From Lepus europaeus (taxonomy: Eukaryota; Chordata; Mammalia; Lagomorpha; Leporidae), in the NCBI RefSeq assembly GCF_033115175.1, contig NC_084827.1:178189401-178253400 (forward strand): a stretch of 64,000 nucleotides of DNA. The letters run 5' to 3'. Below the pieces are notes generated by a model. That model was not told the origin of the DNA and searched no databases. It saw only the letters and a list, made by a program, of their open reading frames with translations. Shown here in pieces: positions 12,901 through 23,835 of the stretch; position 1 is the first letter of the stretch, and each line of letters opens with the position of its first letter. The position numbers were made by a program, and so were the translations under genes.

Positions 12901-15900
12901 TTTTCCTACACTTGTTGGCTCCTCCCTCTTTGCCTGTCCTCGGCAGTGGCTGTACCAGGAGGACGGTGGGATCCCAGGGCTCGAGTGTGGGGCTTGGCCT
13001 CGGTCCTGGGGCTGGGGAGACCCCAGGACGCATGAGTGGAGGTGGGGAGGAAGGCAGGGCGCACCTGGTCCGAGGTCTGTGCTAAAGGACGGTGATTGTG
13101 CCACCTGGATTCTCTGCTTCTTCCCCCCCAACACCCCATGCCCTCTCTCCCTTCCTGGGATGTAGGAGGGACTGGGAGGCCAAGGGCCCTTAGCGAGTGG
13201 GTGGGGAAACCGGATCAGAACCCGGGGCTGCGTTCCAGGAGCGAGACAGGGGACAGGGCACCGTATGGAACAGACACTGTCCTGACAGATCGGCCTCCAG
13301 GCGCCCAGCCATGGGGTGGGGAGGCCGGCGGTGGGGCCCTGACGTTGTCAGAGTGGGGCCGCCCCTGCTCGCTGTGTGAGGATGGAGCATGTGAGCACCG
13401 GACGGTCGGGTCCCTCAGATCCCCCTGAAGCTGGGGCAGTTTGGCACGCTGGTGGGACTCGTCGCCCCCTGCACCTGTGACACCCACCTGAGAACCCGCC
13501 TGGCCTCAGCCAGAGTCCTCTCCTGCCTGCTGGACCTCCACGGTACGCGATGGGCGGGACATGATGAGGGGGCGTGGCCTCGGGCTGCACAGGCCTGGAG
13601 ACAGACAGGGTGTCCAGGAGAGGGAGCAGAGCGGGGAGAGCTGCTGGAGGCCGAGGCTCCTGCGCTCGGGTGGATCAGCCAGGGCCTGTGCTGGGCTGAG
13701 CTTGCAGACACCAAGGGCGTGGCAGAGCCGCCGGAGCTGAGAGCCAAAAGGCACTGCGGGCGGGCCGTTCACCAGCGACAGTGGGAGCAGAGGCCCCTGG
13801 GGCTGGGGGCGGGGCAGGAGGCTCTGTGGGTGCCTGAGCCAGGCCCTGTGTCCCCCCCACCACTACCACCACGCAGCGAGCCAGACCTGCTCCCTGTGGG
13901 GCGCTTCCAAGGAGAAGGAGCTGGAGAGGTGCGAGAAGGACCTGTGGGGCACAGATGCAGACTCGATTCTCTGCGCGTCTGCCCGAATCGCCAAGGTGAC
14001 AGGGGGCTGGCCTAGGGGCACCTGGCCCTCGCACGGGGGCTGGGGTTCCCTAGCTGGCCGCTCCCCCACACTCCCCCTGGAGGTGGCTGCTGCCCGTGGC
14101 CTTGGGTCCGGCTGATGCCCTGTGTGTTGAAAAGGCCTGCAGCAGGCCAGGAACCCGCTGCGCTCTGGGCACACAGTAGGGCGTCACGCTCTCGGGCTGT
14201 GTCCTCCCCGCCCCTGCACCGTCAGCTGCCATGCTGACGGCACGCCGTCCAGGGGAGCCACACAGACGGCCGCCTCCGGCCGGAGCGAACTCCCTGGGGC
14301 AGGGCACCCCAGCAGCGGCCGCTCTGCTCCCAGGCAGTGTGCATGGAGTTCAGCAGCGACGAGCTGGTCTCCCTGGTCCAGAAGCTCTGCGAGAACATCG
14401 GGGCCTTGGGCCCGCAGCACGACAAGGCCTCCGTCACCTGGGTCAGCACGTTCCTGCAGACGCGGGCCAGGGAGCTGGAGGACAAGGTGAGGGGCGGGGC
14501 GCCTGGGCTGGGCGGGGCGGGGCGCCTGGGGAGGGCGGGGCGCCTGGGGCAGGGAGGGGCACCTGGGGCTGGTTGGGGCGGGGAAAGTGGGCGGGGCGGG
14601 GCGCCTGGGGCTGAGCGGGGCGGGGCCGGGCAGGTGGGGCGGGGCGCCTGGTCAGGGCGGGGCGGGGCGCCTGGGGAGGGCGGGGCGCCTGGGGCTGGGC
14701 GAGGGCGGGGTGCCTGGGGCGGGGAGGGGCACCTGGGGCTGGTTGGGGCGGGGCCAAGTGGGCTGGGCGGGGCGCCTGGGGCTGGGCGGGGCGGGGCCGG
14801 GCAGGTGGGGCGGGGCGCCCGGGCAGGGCGGGGCTTTGCGGGGGCGGGGTGGGGCCTGGCAGGGCGGGGCGCCTAGGGCAGGGCGTGTTGCCTGGGGCTG
14901 GGCGGGGCGCCTGGGGCTGGGCCTGGGGCTGGGCCTGGGGCTGCCGGCTGCACCCAGACTAGGGGACCTCACAAGGCTCCACCGAACCCCTGGCTGCCCA
15001 AGGGGAGGAGGAGAGATGTGGAGAGAGAGCACACGGAAGGTGTCCCGGTCAGCGTGTGGACGGGAGACCCGGCCCATGTGGCTCTCCCTCAGTGCAAGAA
15101 ACCCAAGGAAATGCACTCAAGGCGGCGGGCGGGGTGTGTGCTGGGGGTCCCCCTACCGTCGGCCACGTGGGCAAGAGCCCCAGAGGCGGGGTGCCCGTGG
15201 TGATGCCCCGCCCCCTCCGCAGGTGGCCGAGATCCTGGGCGCCATCCTGGTGCACCTGCCGGTGGCGGAAGACCAGGACGTCCGGCGCCTCCTCATTGAA
15301 GGCATCCTCCTCCTGGCACATTACCACCAGGACACCGTCCTCACGGCGCTGCTCAGGCAGCCCCTGCCCATGGAGAGGTGGGTCCCCCGGGGGCGGGGCC
15401 TGAACACTCTAAAGCCTCCAGATCCCCGTGGGAGGGGCCGCCTCTGGTGCACCCCCCATGGTGCACCCCCCATGGGGCACCCGGGCACCAGCCCAGCCTC
15501 CTACAGCTTCCTCCTGTGGCGCTGGGGTCTGGCTCCTGTGGCTCCTCTGGGCCAGCACCCGCGGAGCCCAGTACCTGTGGTGGACAGTTTCAGGCAGGTG
15601 GCCCTAGGATCCAAGCAAGCCTTCTGAGATGCCTCAGGCCCTGTGCTCTCAAAGCATGTGGCTTGTCCGAGTCCCCGGAGGTGAACTGGCCTGACCTTCA
15701 GCCCCGAGTGACACGTGGCAGCCCCTCCTTTCTTGGCTTAATCTCTGCCAGCTGTGCCAAATTCCCATGTGTGGACAGGGTCTCCCCACATGTGGGGAGC
15801 ATTATTTGGGTTGGAGCCAGAACTCACCTTGGGGTGGATGGGAGCACTTGGGTCCCTGCCATGCCTGTGGGAGACCTGGTTTGAGTTCCTGGTTCCTGGC

Positions 15901-18900
15901 TTTCGCCTGGCCCAGTCCTGGCTGTTGTAGGCATTTGGGGAGCGAATCAGCAGCTAGAAGACCCCTCACCATCTCTAAGCCTTTCATATAGGAATAAAAT
16001 ACATAAATACACATTCCAAAAGATGCGTTGGGAGGGTTAGGTGGTATACAATACCAGCAAGCTGCCTGTGCTGGCCGACGCAGGTTGGGGGTTTGGGGAC
16101 AAGTCGGAAAGGTCCTCAGACAGTGGGCCGGCTGGGGACCCTGAGGCCACCCAGCAGGGCAGCCAGAGCTTCTGAGGGGATTATGGCTTTCCTAGGGGCA
16201 CCGTGAGCCTGAACAGAGAAAGGGGGCCAGGCGGGGAGCCAGGGACCGAGGTTCTAGCTATACCATCTCCACTAGCTCACTCCGCTTCTCTGAGAGGCAG
16301 CCCTCGGGGTTCAGCCTCTACTCAGGGGGCTGCTGAGGGGGTCCAAGGGGATTCCTCCCCCCATGGCAGGAATCCGGTAACCCTTGCCCTGTGTCTGGGT
16401 AGCCACCTGACGGAGGTGTGGCTGGCCGTGGCCAAGAACATGCCCTTTGCAAGGACCATGCTCCGTGGCCTGATGGGCCGGCTACAGTCGCGGTTCACCC
16501 GGAGGGTCAACGCCACCTCCAAGGCGGACATCTGGCGCATGGCCGCAGTGGACCCCTTGATGGTGAGTGCTGGGGCTGGGCGCCGGGGCTCCTCGGGGTC
16601 TCGGGGAGGAGGCGCCCCCGACGCCTCTGGCCGGTCTCTCGGCAGACCCTGTGCACCATCCACCTCCTCGTTGAGAATATGGACAGCGATGACAAGCTGT
16701 CCGACCTGGTCCCCGACCTCATCTACACCCTCCTGCTGCAGCTGGGCAGCAGCTACCAGCCCGAGGCTGCCTCGCCCACCCTGAAGACCTGGAGGCTGGT
16801 CCAGCCGGGGCCCCTGCCCGAGGAGCTGACCCTGCAAAGGTGCTTGGGGTGGCCGGGCAGGCGGGCAGTGGGGAGGCCAGCACGGGGTGCAAGGCTGTAG
16901 CCCTGGGCAGGACTGGCCTCGTGCTGTCCCGCAGGGGCCCAAATGTCCTCTCCCGGTGGGGAGGAGTATTCTCTGGAAGCCGATCTTACTCCTTCCTGTG
17001 CGTCCAGCACGTGGGGGCTTCAGAACTGGCAGCCCCATTCTCTCCTGTGACCACACCCTCAGCCCCCTGGGACCCCAACCTCATGGAGCGGCAGCCACAG
17101 CCCGCGCCCCCGCCTCCTTCCAGGGTCACCGTGAAGTCCATGCAGCTCTTGTTCCGGAGGCTGCACAGCGAGCGCCTGCTGTGGGCCCTGGAGGAGCAGT
17201 CGGTGTGGACCCTGCTGGAGAGCAGCGAGACCTTCCTGCAGGGAGTGAGCCTCCTGGCCAGGTACGGCCAGTGCTCCCCGGCTGGGAGAGGCATCCCCCG
17301 GGAAGTGCACCCTTCAGCCATGGCTGAGTGCCTCGTTCCCCGGGGGCTGACCCGCCACGCTGACCCAGGGCCCAGGCTGGAGTGACAGCAGCGTGCAGGA
17401 CAAAGGGAGCCCTTCATCGCAGGTGCCCTGAGGTCCCGGAGGGGAGGGGCTCGCCCAAGGCCACCAGGGCCAGGATGGGCAGTTGCTTGCTGCGTCCTCA
17501 TCACGCACGGAGCAGAGCAGTCCTCGTTCGTGACCCCTGTATACAAAGGAAGTGGAAAGGGACCGGCAACCCCACCCGAGCCCCTGGAGGAGGAGGGAGA
17601 GGCCCAAGGTGTCCCAGGATCTGCCCGCAGCCAGCCTGTGAGCCCCGCGTCCTGTTTGCAGGCTGTGCGTGGGGTTCCTGGCAGGCTACCGGCAGAGGCT
17701 CTTGGAGCTTGTGCTCAGGGGCATGGATTCGGACGTCCTGAGCTGCCGCGTCAGCAGCACGGCGGTCTGCGTGGAGGTGAGGGCCCTGCCGTGGGCCAGG
17801 TGTGAGTGGAGGGGGGTGGGCGCCCTGGGCTCGCCTCCAGGGCAGGTGCTGAGTCTCTGAGGGACACCTGGGCCGGGGACGGGAGAGCTGCCTTCCGTTG
17901 TGTGTTCATTCACTCATTCATTGGTTCCTTCATTCATTCATCTCATGAGAGACTCAGGGTGGGGCGCTGTGGGGGGTGAAGGTGCTTGGGGGATGGCAGC
18001 CAATCCCTGGGTGACAAGGTGGTGCTCAGAGGGTGCACCTGGGCTCTGGGGAAGGCTTCTCCCAGGGGGCTCAGAGAGCAGGAAGGCAGGAGAGGGTGCC
18101 ATGGCTGCTGGAGCTCTGCCGGGGCCCCGAGGGAATTGGCCAGAAAACTCAGCAGGAATCCCACTGACTGCAGGACGCCCGATACGCAGTAGGAAGCAGA
18201 CAGCCCAGGCCTGGGTGGCGAGCCTTTTCTGTAGAGGGTCATATAGCAGATTTTTATTTGAGGGGTAAAGAGAAAGGGAGGGTGGAGATCTCCCATCTGC
18301 TGGTTCACTCTCCAAATGCCCACGACAGCCAAGGCTGGGCCAAAGCCGGAGCCAGAAGCTGGGCTCTCAGTGCAGGTCCCCGCGTGGGTGGCTGGGAGCC
18401 AGCTACCTGTGCCGTCCCCGGGTCTGCATCGGGGAGCCAAAGCCAGGAGCCGCCCTGAGGTCGCCTGGCGTGGGATGGGAGTGCCCCTCCTGCTGGGCCA
18501 GACTCGGCCTCCGGGAAAGGCCCCTTCCTGACTGTGCAGCCTACTGGGGTGTTGTAGCAGGACGTCAGCGCCGACACTGGCGGCGGCGGGATTCCGACAG
18601 CCGAATTGTAAACTTCGAGTGTGATTGTCATGTGTCACCCACGCCCTTCAGATGTTTTTTCTTACTTTTTAAAACGGCAACGATTCTTGGCTGTGGGCCA
18701 TCCAGAAGCTCCCGGGACACGCTCGCCAAGCCTTTCCAAGTTCACGGGCTCCTCCCAGGGTGAGGCCGCCTCTGTAAAACCTCGAAGCAAAGGTGGGAAG
18801 GGAGGATCCCCAGGCCCGGGCGCTGCAGTCAGAGGCCCCGGTTGGGAGCCCGGCTCCTGGGTGCAGCAGCTGTGCAGCCACGGACAAGTGGCTTAGGGTC

Positions 18901-21900
18901 TCTGTGCCTCAGTTTCCACAGGGGCCGAACTGGAACCGCCCTAGCGGCTTCGGTGAGACTCCGACGCGGTAACATTCTCGTTGCCTGGCTGCCTGGCTCA
19001 CTGCTAGCCGATGACTCCTGCGTAGGCTCAGCTTCTTTTTTTTATTTATTTTTTTTATTTTTGACAGGCAGGGTGGACAGTGAGAGAGAGACAGAGAGAA
19101 AGGTCTTCCTTTTGCCGTTGCTTCACCCTCCAATGGCCGCTGTGGTAGTGCGCTGCGGCCGGCGCACTGCGCTGTTCCGAAGCCAGGAGCCAGGTGCTTC
19201 TCCTGGTCTCCCATGGGGTGCAGGGCCCAAGCACTTGGGCCATCCTCCACTGCACTCCCTGGCCACAGCAGAGAGCTGGCCTGGAAGAGGGGCAACCGGG
19301 ACAGGATCGGTGTGCCCCGGCGCCGCAAGGCGGAGGATTAGCCTAGTGAGCCACGGCGCCGGCCAAGCTCAGCTTCTAAGAAGCCAATGCCCTAAATTCT
19401 TCAAAGCCCGCAGGGCTGGATTATCCAGGGCTCCATGTCCCGGTGAGATGCGTGATAAGACGTTAGGACTTTATCCCAAAGGGCGCTCACCATCAGGTGT
19501 GTCTCAGGCACAACGCTGGCCTTGAATAGGAGCCCAGTAAACACTGCGGTAAACTGAGGCAGGCAGGATGCTCCTGCCGCGCTGAGGTCAGGCCGGGCCG
19601 GGAGCGAGGCAGGCGCAGACAGAGTGCCCGCCCTTCTCCTTTTCCCCTTAGACTTATGGATCGGTTGCTTGGCTTTCCCGAGATCCCTTTAAAACACACT
19701 CGGGTGCCTGTGCGTGCACGTGTGTGTGTGTGTGTGTGTGTCTGCGTACATGCACGCATGCGCACACACACTCCAGGGCCTGAGGTCTCCGCCAGTAGTG
19801 AGCCTCCCAAATAAATGAGCCACATGCATGCTCCCTGGGTGTTGCTGCTCAGCTGTGGGTGGGCGTGGCAGGTGCTGGCGTGTTCGCTGACACAGAGATG
19901 AACTGACCCGCACATTGCCTTACTGAATCCTCATGACAGCCCTGAGTCAGGGGCAAGGATATCACCCCCCACCCCCGTTCACAGATGAAGAAATCAAGCC
20001 CCCCGCACCCCCTACCCAGCGGCCACGCCATGAGCTGCCGAGGCCCCTGCCCTGTTGAGCTGCTGAGAGCAGGCCACGCCCCGTTCTCCCCTCCAGTTCA
20101 TGGGCGAGCCGGTGCTGCACCAGGAGAAGCTGCTGAGGCCGGCGGTGCTGCTACTGGAGAGGGGCGCTGAGCAGGAGGAGGACGAGGCCCTGCGGGTGCT
20201 CTCCCTGCGCGCCCTGGGGAACATGGCCCTGGGGGCCCCCAGGAAGGTGCGCAGGGCCCGGGGGCGGAGGGCTCCCCCCAGGGGCTGGGGCGGAGGCTGA
20301 GCCCTCGTGGCCCTGCAGGTGAAGCAGTACCGGAAGCTCCTGCTGGAGACGTGCCTGGGCTCGCTGCGGGTCCCGGCGAGCACCCGCGCCACGGCGGAAG
20401 GCATGGAGGCCCTGACCAAAATCTTGGCCGAGCTCCGAGAAGGGGACGTGGGGGCCTCCTTCGACGCCATCTCTGAGCACTGCAGACGCTTCTTCGACAA
20501 CGTGAGTCCACGTGGAACGCGGACTGAGGCCGCTCGTGGTCCCGTGGTGGGGAGGTCCGAGCGCACAGAGCGGCATCTGCTGTGGGGCTCGTGCTGTGTC
20601 CTCACCAGCGGGGGGGCCTGTGGCGAGCACAGCAAGTGCACCCACTTGGGCTCGCTTCCTCCTTTTTTTTTTTTAAAAGTGTTTATCTAAAAGGCTGAGT
20701 TGCAGAGAGAGACAGAGAAATCTTCCATTGGCTGGTTCACTCCCCAAATGGTGCAATAGCCAGGGCTGGGCCAGGGCCGGCCCAGGAGGCTGGAACTCCA
20801 CCCAGGTCTCCCACGTGTGTGCAGGAACCCAAACACTTGGTCCCCTCCTGCAGCCTTCCCAGACCATTAGCAGGGAGCTGGATCAGATGTGGAGCACCTA
20901 TGGCTAGAACTGGTGCTTGTGTTGCAGGCGGCGGGTTAACCTGCTGTGCCACGGCTCCGGCCCCTCTTCCTCTTGATATAAACCCAGTAGGGTCACCCTG
21001 GGGCTCCTCCCTCATGGCTCACCTCATTCTAATCACCCCCCAAGCATGTGAATTTGGGGACTGTTCCTAACTCTCGGGGGACACTCAGATCAGTGAATGA
21101 GCAGCACCTGTGTCATCCCCTAAAGGACTGATGCCCTCGGGAGAAGAAGCCCAGTGTCCCACGTGGCCTGCTGGGGCGACAGGCCGATCCCGGGATCTTG
21201 CACAAAAACTCAGTTCTGCAGCATCCCAGGGCTCATGGACGCCCCCGCCTTAGCAGCTCACGGATGCTCTGTGGGCAGCTGGGCCTTGCTAAGAGGGGCC
21301 TGTGTTCAAATCTGGCCCACGTCCTGGTCCAGGGAAGACAGTCTGGGACAGGGGCCAGCACCCAGGGTGCCGGGCACCTGCCCCAGTGTGAACCCCTCGG
21401 CCCCAGGAGAGTGAGCTCCTGCGCTTCAAGGCCTTCAAGCTCTTTGGAAAGCTGGCGATGGTGGTGGGCATTTCCAAGAAGCATTTCTTCAAGGGCGAAG
21501 TGAGGAAGGCCTGGGTCCCCCTGCTGCTGCACTGCCAGGACCCCTGCTCCAACACTGCCCAGGTGAGGCGCGTCCCCGAGGCCCGGCACCTGGGACCTGC
21601 GGGCTGTGCAGAGGGGCTGCCCAGGTGAGACGCGTCCCTGAGATCTGGGACCCGTGGGCCGTGCAGGGGGATCATCCAGACCCGCGAGGCCAGCTTATCT
21701 TGGGGACTCGGCTCTGTGGCCGCACCTTCTGCCCAGCCCTTCTCCCGGCAGACACTGCGCCTTGCGGCACTTCTCAGTGTTAGGACTCAGGGTTCTGGTT
21801 GAGACTCACCAGCGATCTCCCTCTCCACCTCCCAGTGGGGCAGGCCCATGCTGGGGCTGCTAGCACCCAAGGAGGAGGGGGAGGGGGATGCCTGGCCTGG

Positions 21901-23697
21901 TCTCCCCTCTCCCTCCTCCCCAAGGCCCAGCTCCTCCATGCTTGGGGCGAGGCAGAATGGCGTCTGGATGTGCTCCTGTGTCCGCTGCCTCTTGGGCAAA
22001 TACTGGCTGCCTGGGACCCTTGCATGGGGACTGTTCACCTTGGGCTCAGGACCCCAGTCCCTTTTCTTCCCATACGGACTGGGGGAGGGGTGGTGAAGGG
22101 GCGGCTGAGATGGGGCCCTGCCCCTTCCCCCCACACTCCCCAAGCTTTAGGGGGTGTAGCTGGCCCCCTAGCTGCCTGATGCCGATCAAGCCGTGTCCCC
22201 GCCCCTGCAGGCCTGCACGGCCACCATGTTCCAGTGCGTGCACTTCTGGGGCTGGAAGTCGCTGGAGCGGCTCCCGCGGCAAGGCGAGGCCAGCGCCGAC
22301 GAGCTGGCTGTGTTCCAGACAACCATGTGCTCTGTGCTGGTGAGGGGCTGCTTCCCCGTGACCCCGATTCCCTTCTAGCCGTGGACGGCAGGGGCAGCAC
22401 TGGCCAACAGGAGAGGGAGGGCACTGCAGACGGCTCACGGCACACCTGAGCTCGCCCTGATGCACACGGGACTGCTGTCCGCTGGACGCGTCCCCGTGCG
22501 CGCCTGAAGACCCTGGCGTGTGGGTCTCCACTCGTTCTGCACCAAAGGAAAGGCGTCTTCATCCCAGGTTCGCCTCTGTGAGGCACCTGGGTGCCAGCCA
22601 CGGATCCATTTTTAACTTCCAAGCAGCCACACTCAGAGAAGTGGGGAGACGTGAAACGGCCATAATAATTTATTTCATCCAGTCCAACATAACCACAATG
22701 GTCACTAATGCGGAATCAACATTCAATTGATGCTTTGCACTGTCTTGGGTCTAGCCCTCAGAATCCACGCAGCACACCACAGAGACCAGCCACATTCAGC
22801 GGCTACTGGTGGGGACCCCATAGTCCCACCTCCCACCCCCGCAGGGTCTCCCAAGAACGCAGCTGGGTGCCGAGGGTCCTTAACTTGCCCAGCTGGCTCG
22901 CTGTGGGTCTGGGGTGGCGCAGGCCGTCCCCGTGGAAGGCAGCACCCCGCCAGCAGCGTCCCCCCAGGCTGCGTGTTGTCCCCCGTCTCGCAGACCCAGA
23001 AGAAGCCGGCGGTCCTCTACTGCTTCCTGCTGGAGACGCTGACCTACGTCAGAAACAACCTGTCCAGGATCAGAATCGCCTCCTGTAACCTGGCAGGTGG
23101 GCCCCACGCAATCCCAGGGCAAGGGTCTCGTGCAGCACCACCGTCTCCTGCTTCCTGGCCGGCCTCCTACTGCGGGCCGAGTCCCTTTGGGTGTCGTTTT
23201 AGGGATTATGATGAAGCAGATGTCTGCCCATTACCTGAAAAAGCTGGACTTCCCCTCGCTCCGCAACTGTGAGTGGTGCAGCTGAGGCTGGGGCGGAGCC
23301 AGGCAAACTGGGCTGCTATCCTAGGGGGCGTGGCCAGGGGCGGGGTCTCCAGGAAGAAACACCACCTGCACCTCTTTGCCAGGCGGCATGCGCTTCCTCG
23401 GTGCCGCCGCTCGGCAGCTCACAGGTGCTTGCCTGAAGCTCTGCCCAGTTAGCCGACCTCCTGCCCGAGTGGTCTGTGGTGGGCGGTGGGCCCCAGCTCC
23501 TGCCGTCTCTGGGTTCCATACGCAGCGGGCAGCGTGGGGGGCAAAAGGTCCTTTCCCCTTTGCGCTCACCCCCAGCGCTCCAGGAGCTCCAGCTGGACAC
23601 GGACCCTGGTGTCCGGAGGGCCGCCCTGGAGACCCTCAAAGTCTTGGACGGCTGCAGCCAGCACTGGGTTTCGGCTTCGCCAGGAGGAAGGTCCTAG
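986..23697 (+). CDS. MROH2A: MROH2A, maestro heat-like repeat protein 2A (3' part, 28 exons)
   Basis: Exons: 986-1133, 1987-2027, 2275-2416, 2540-2592, 3012-3119, 3702-3821, 4560-4682, 5580-5732, 6137-6259, 7597-7676, 8784-8892, 9633-9728, 12460-12564, 13419-13542, 13877-13995, 14334-14486, 15223-15377, 16403-16562, 16646-16839, 17124-17261, 17662-17776, 20097-20246, 20319-20501, 21407-21562, 22211-22339, 22994-23096, 23203-23268, 23576-23697. All have AG acceptors and GT donors, and phases match at every junction. The 3,468 nt encode 1,155 residues and a TAG stop; the 5' exons lie left of the window. The protein resembles the mammalian MROH2A C-terminal two-thirds throughout, for example ESEQSWQIGAW, LEKWILSEKEWEREKA and FQCVHFWGWKSLE. 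MROH proteins are alpha-solenoids of HEAT repeats; I see no enzyme motif and the biochemical role is unknown. Assignment to 2A rather than 2B rests on the HJURP neighbour. The open frame argues that the gene is functional. Confidence 0.93.
2632..2826 (+). repeat. 39-bp minisatellite, about 5 copies, MROH2A intron
   Basis: Tandem unit containing gagtgagcctgcccctgggg and agccacctgcctggggagg. GTGAGCCT recurs at 2671, 2710, 2749 and 2788. Copies are nearly identical. It starts just after a run of about 15 G (2608-2626) next to the donor of exon 2540-2592. Confidence 0.9.
3244..3536 (+). mobile_element. C-repeat SINE (lagomorph CSINE)
   Basis: Head 'ggggctgctgctgtggcgcc', B-box-like 'acaagttcaagtcc', and tail 'tttcaaataaatcacac'. 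Moderately diverged; in the intron before exon 3702. Confidence 0.8.
3860..4500 (+). repeat. TG-rich microsatellite tract (compound TG/CATGTG)
   Basis: About 640 bp of imperfect alternating purine-pyrimidine sequence (tgtgtgtatgtacacgtgtg and similar), filling most of the intron between exons 3702-3821 and 4560-4682. It is potentially Z-DNA-forming and length-variable. Confidence 0.9.
5318..5398 (+). mobile_element. L2 3'-end remnant
   Basis: 'ctggtatgtaggaggtgcct' followed by 'aataaaggtgattgaatgaa' matches the L2 terminal pattern (gtgcctggcacatagtaggt, caataaat, gaatgaatga). Confidence 0.5.
6825..7138 (+). mobile_element. C-repeat SINE with perfect 16-bp target duplication
   Basis: Full-length young copy ('gaccggcgctgtggctcact' to 'caaataaatttaaaaaaa'). 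Flanked by identical gaaaatgtcacctgtg at 6809-6824 and 7139-7154. Confidence 0.92.
7677..8783 (+). other. MROH2A: MROH2A intron, unique sequence
   Basis: About 1.1 kb between two verified exons. I recognise no repeat, exon or RNA gene in it. Confidence 0.5.
9858..10197 (-). mobile_element. C-repeat SINE with 13-bp target duplication
   Basis: Minus orientation, from the A-rich tail (poly-T) through (GA)n to 'cacagccccggccc'. Direct repeats tgtgataacattt are at 9845-9857 and 10198-10210. Confidence 0.9.
10389..10672 (+). mobile_element. C-repeat SINE, diverged
   Basis: 'gggtgggcattgcgcacagc' head and 'ttcaagtagataaaaataaa' tail. Flanked by agaaaattag at 10379-10388 and 10673-10682. Confidence 0.8.
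11354..11668 (+). mobile_element. C-repeat SINE
   Basis: 'gaggctggcaccgtggcgca' head, 'ggttcaagtcccggctgctc' box, CT-run and 'caaataaataaag' tail. Confidence 0.85.
11883..12136 (-). mobile_element. C-repeat SINE, shortened
   Basis: Minus orientation: 'taaaaagatttatttcttta' tail to 'catgatgccggcccc' head, with part of the CT-rich section missing. Confidence 0.8.
14487..14950 (+). repeat. GC-rich degenerate minisatellite, MROH2A intron
   Basis: Directly abuts the donor of exon 14334-14486. Irregular tandem blocks of ggcggggcgcctggggctg and variants run for about 460 bp. The many GGGG runs on the plus strand make it a strong candidate for G-quadruplex formation and polymerase stalling. Confidence 0.85.
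15825..16010 (+). mobile_element. C-repeat SINE, 5'-truncated and diverged
   Basis: Only the 3' half is clear: 'gagcacttgggtccctgcc', 'tggctgttgtaggcatttgg' and an A-rich tail before 16013. Confidence 0.65.
18246..18588 (-). mobile_element. C-repeat SINE, diverged
   Basis: Minus orientation: 'cagatttttatttgaggggt' start, 'ctgctggttcactctccaaa', ending near 'agcgccgacactgg'. Confidence 0.7.
18848..18975 (+). mobile_element. MIR remnant
   Basis: 'ggacaagtggcttagggtct' followed by 'ctgtgcctcagtttcc' is the MIR core pattern. Confidence 0.6.
19037..19367 (-). mobile_element. Young C-repeat SINE with 11-bp target duplication
   Basis: Minus orientation, 'tttttgacaggcagggtgga' to 'gccacggcgccggcc'. 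Direct repeats gctcagcttct at 19026-19036 and 19368-19378. Same subfamily as the copies at 27004 and 52619. Confidence 0.92.
19890..19998 (-). mobile_element. MIR remnant
   Basis: 'actgaatcctcatgacagcc' and 'gttcacagatgaagaaatca' match the MIR core in reverse orientation. Confidence 0.6.
20663..20965 (-). mobile_element. C-repeat SINE
   Basis: Minus orientation: poly-T, 'gtttatctaaaaggctgagt', 'ggttcactccccaaatgg', ending 'cacggctccggcccc'. Confidence 0.85.
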
Positions 23698-23835
23698 GTG
23701 GTTCGTGGTTCCTGGTCCGGACGGGTGGAAACCACCGCGCTAGCGTGCCAGGTCCTCCACAGCCACGCACGCTGTTGTTCACTTTAGTTTGTTTTAAGAT
23801 AAACTTTGCTTTCCTTGTTTTTCAAATAAATCTCC
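23576..23835 (+). other. MROH2A: MROH2A terminal exon with stop and poly(A) signal
   Basis: The last coding segment (23576-23697) encodes LQELQLDTDPGVRRAALETL and about 20 further residues up to TAG at 23695-23697. A short AT-rich 3' UTR follows, with AATAAA at 23825-23830. Cleavage would be expected around 23845, giving a 3' UTR of about 150 nt. Confidence 0.8.

Larger units (their letters stand above)
17777..20096 (+). other. MROH2A: Large MROH2A intron with SINEs and MIR remnants
   Basis: 2.3 kb between exons 17662-17776 and 20097-20246. Contains an (ATTC)n stretch near 17905-17945, two C-repeat SINEs, two MIR fragments and a short (TG)n near 19720-19742. No exon was seen. Confidence 0.6.

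Noticed and set aside
19140-19175. Palindrome-like gtgcgctgcggccggcgcac
   Set aside because: It is part of the C-repeat SINE consensus and recurs in the other young copy at 27100, so it is not a separate signal.
23319-23333. CTCF-like 'tagggggcgtggc' near the end of MROH2A
   Set aside because: The right half fits but the CCA-side bases mismatch. Too weak to report as a site.
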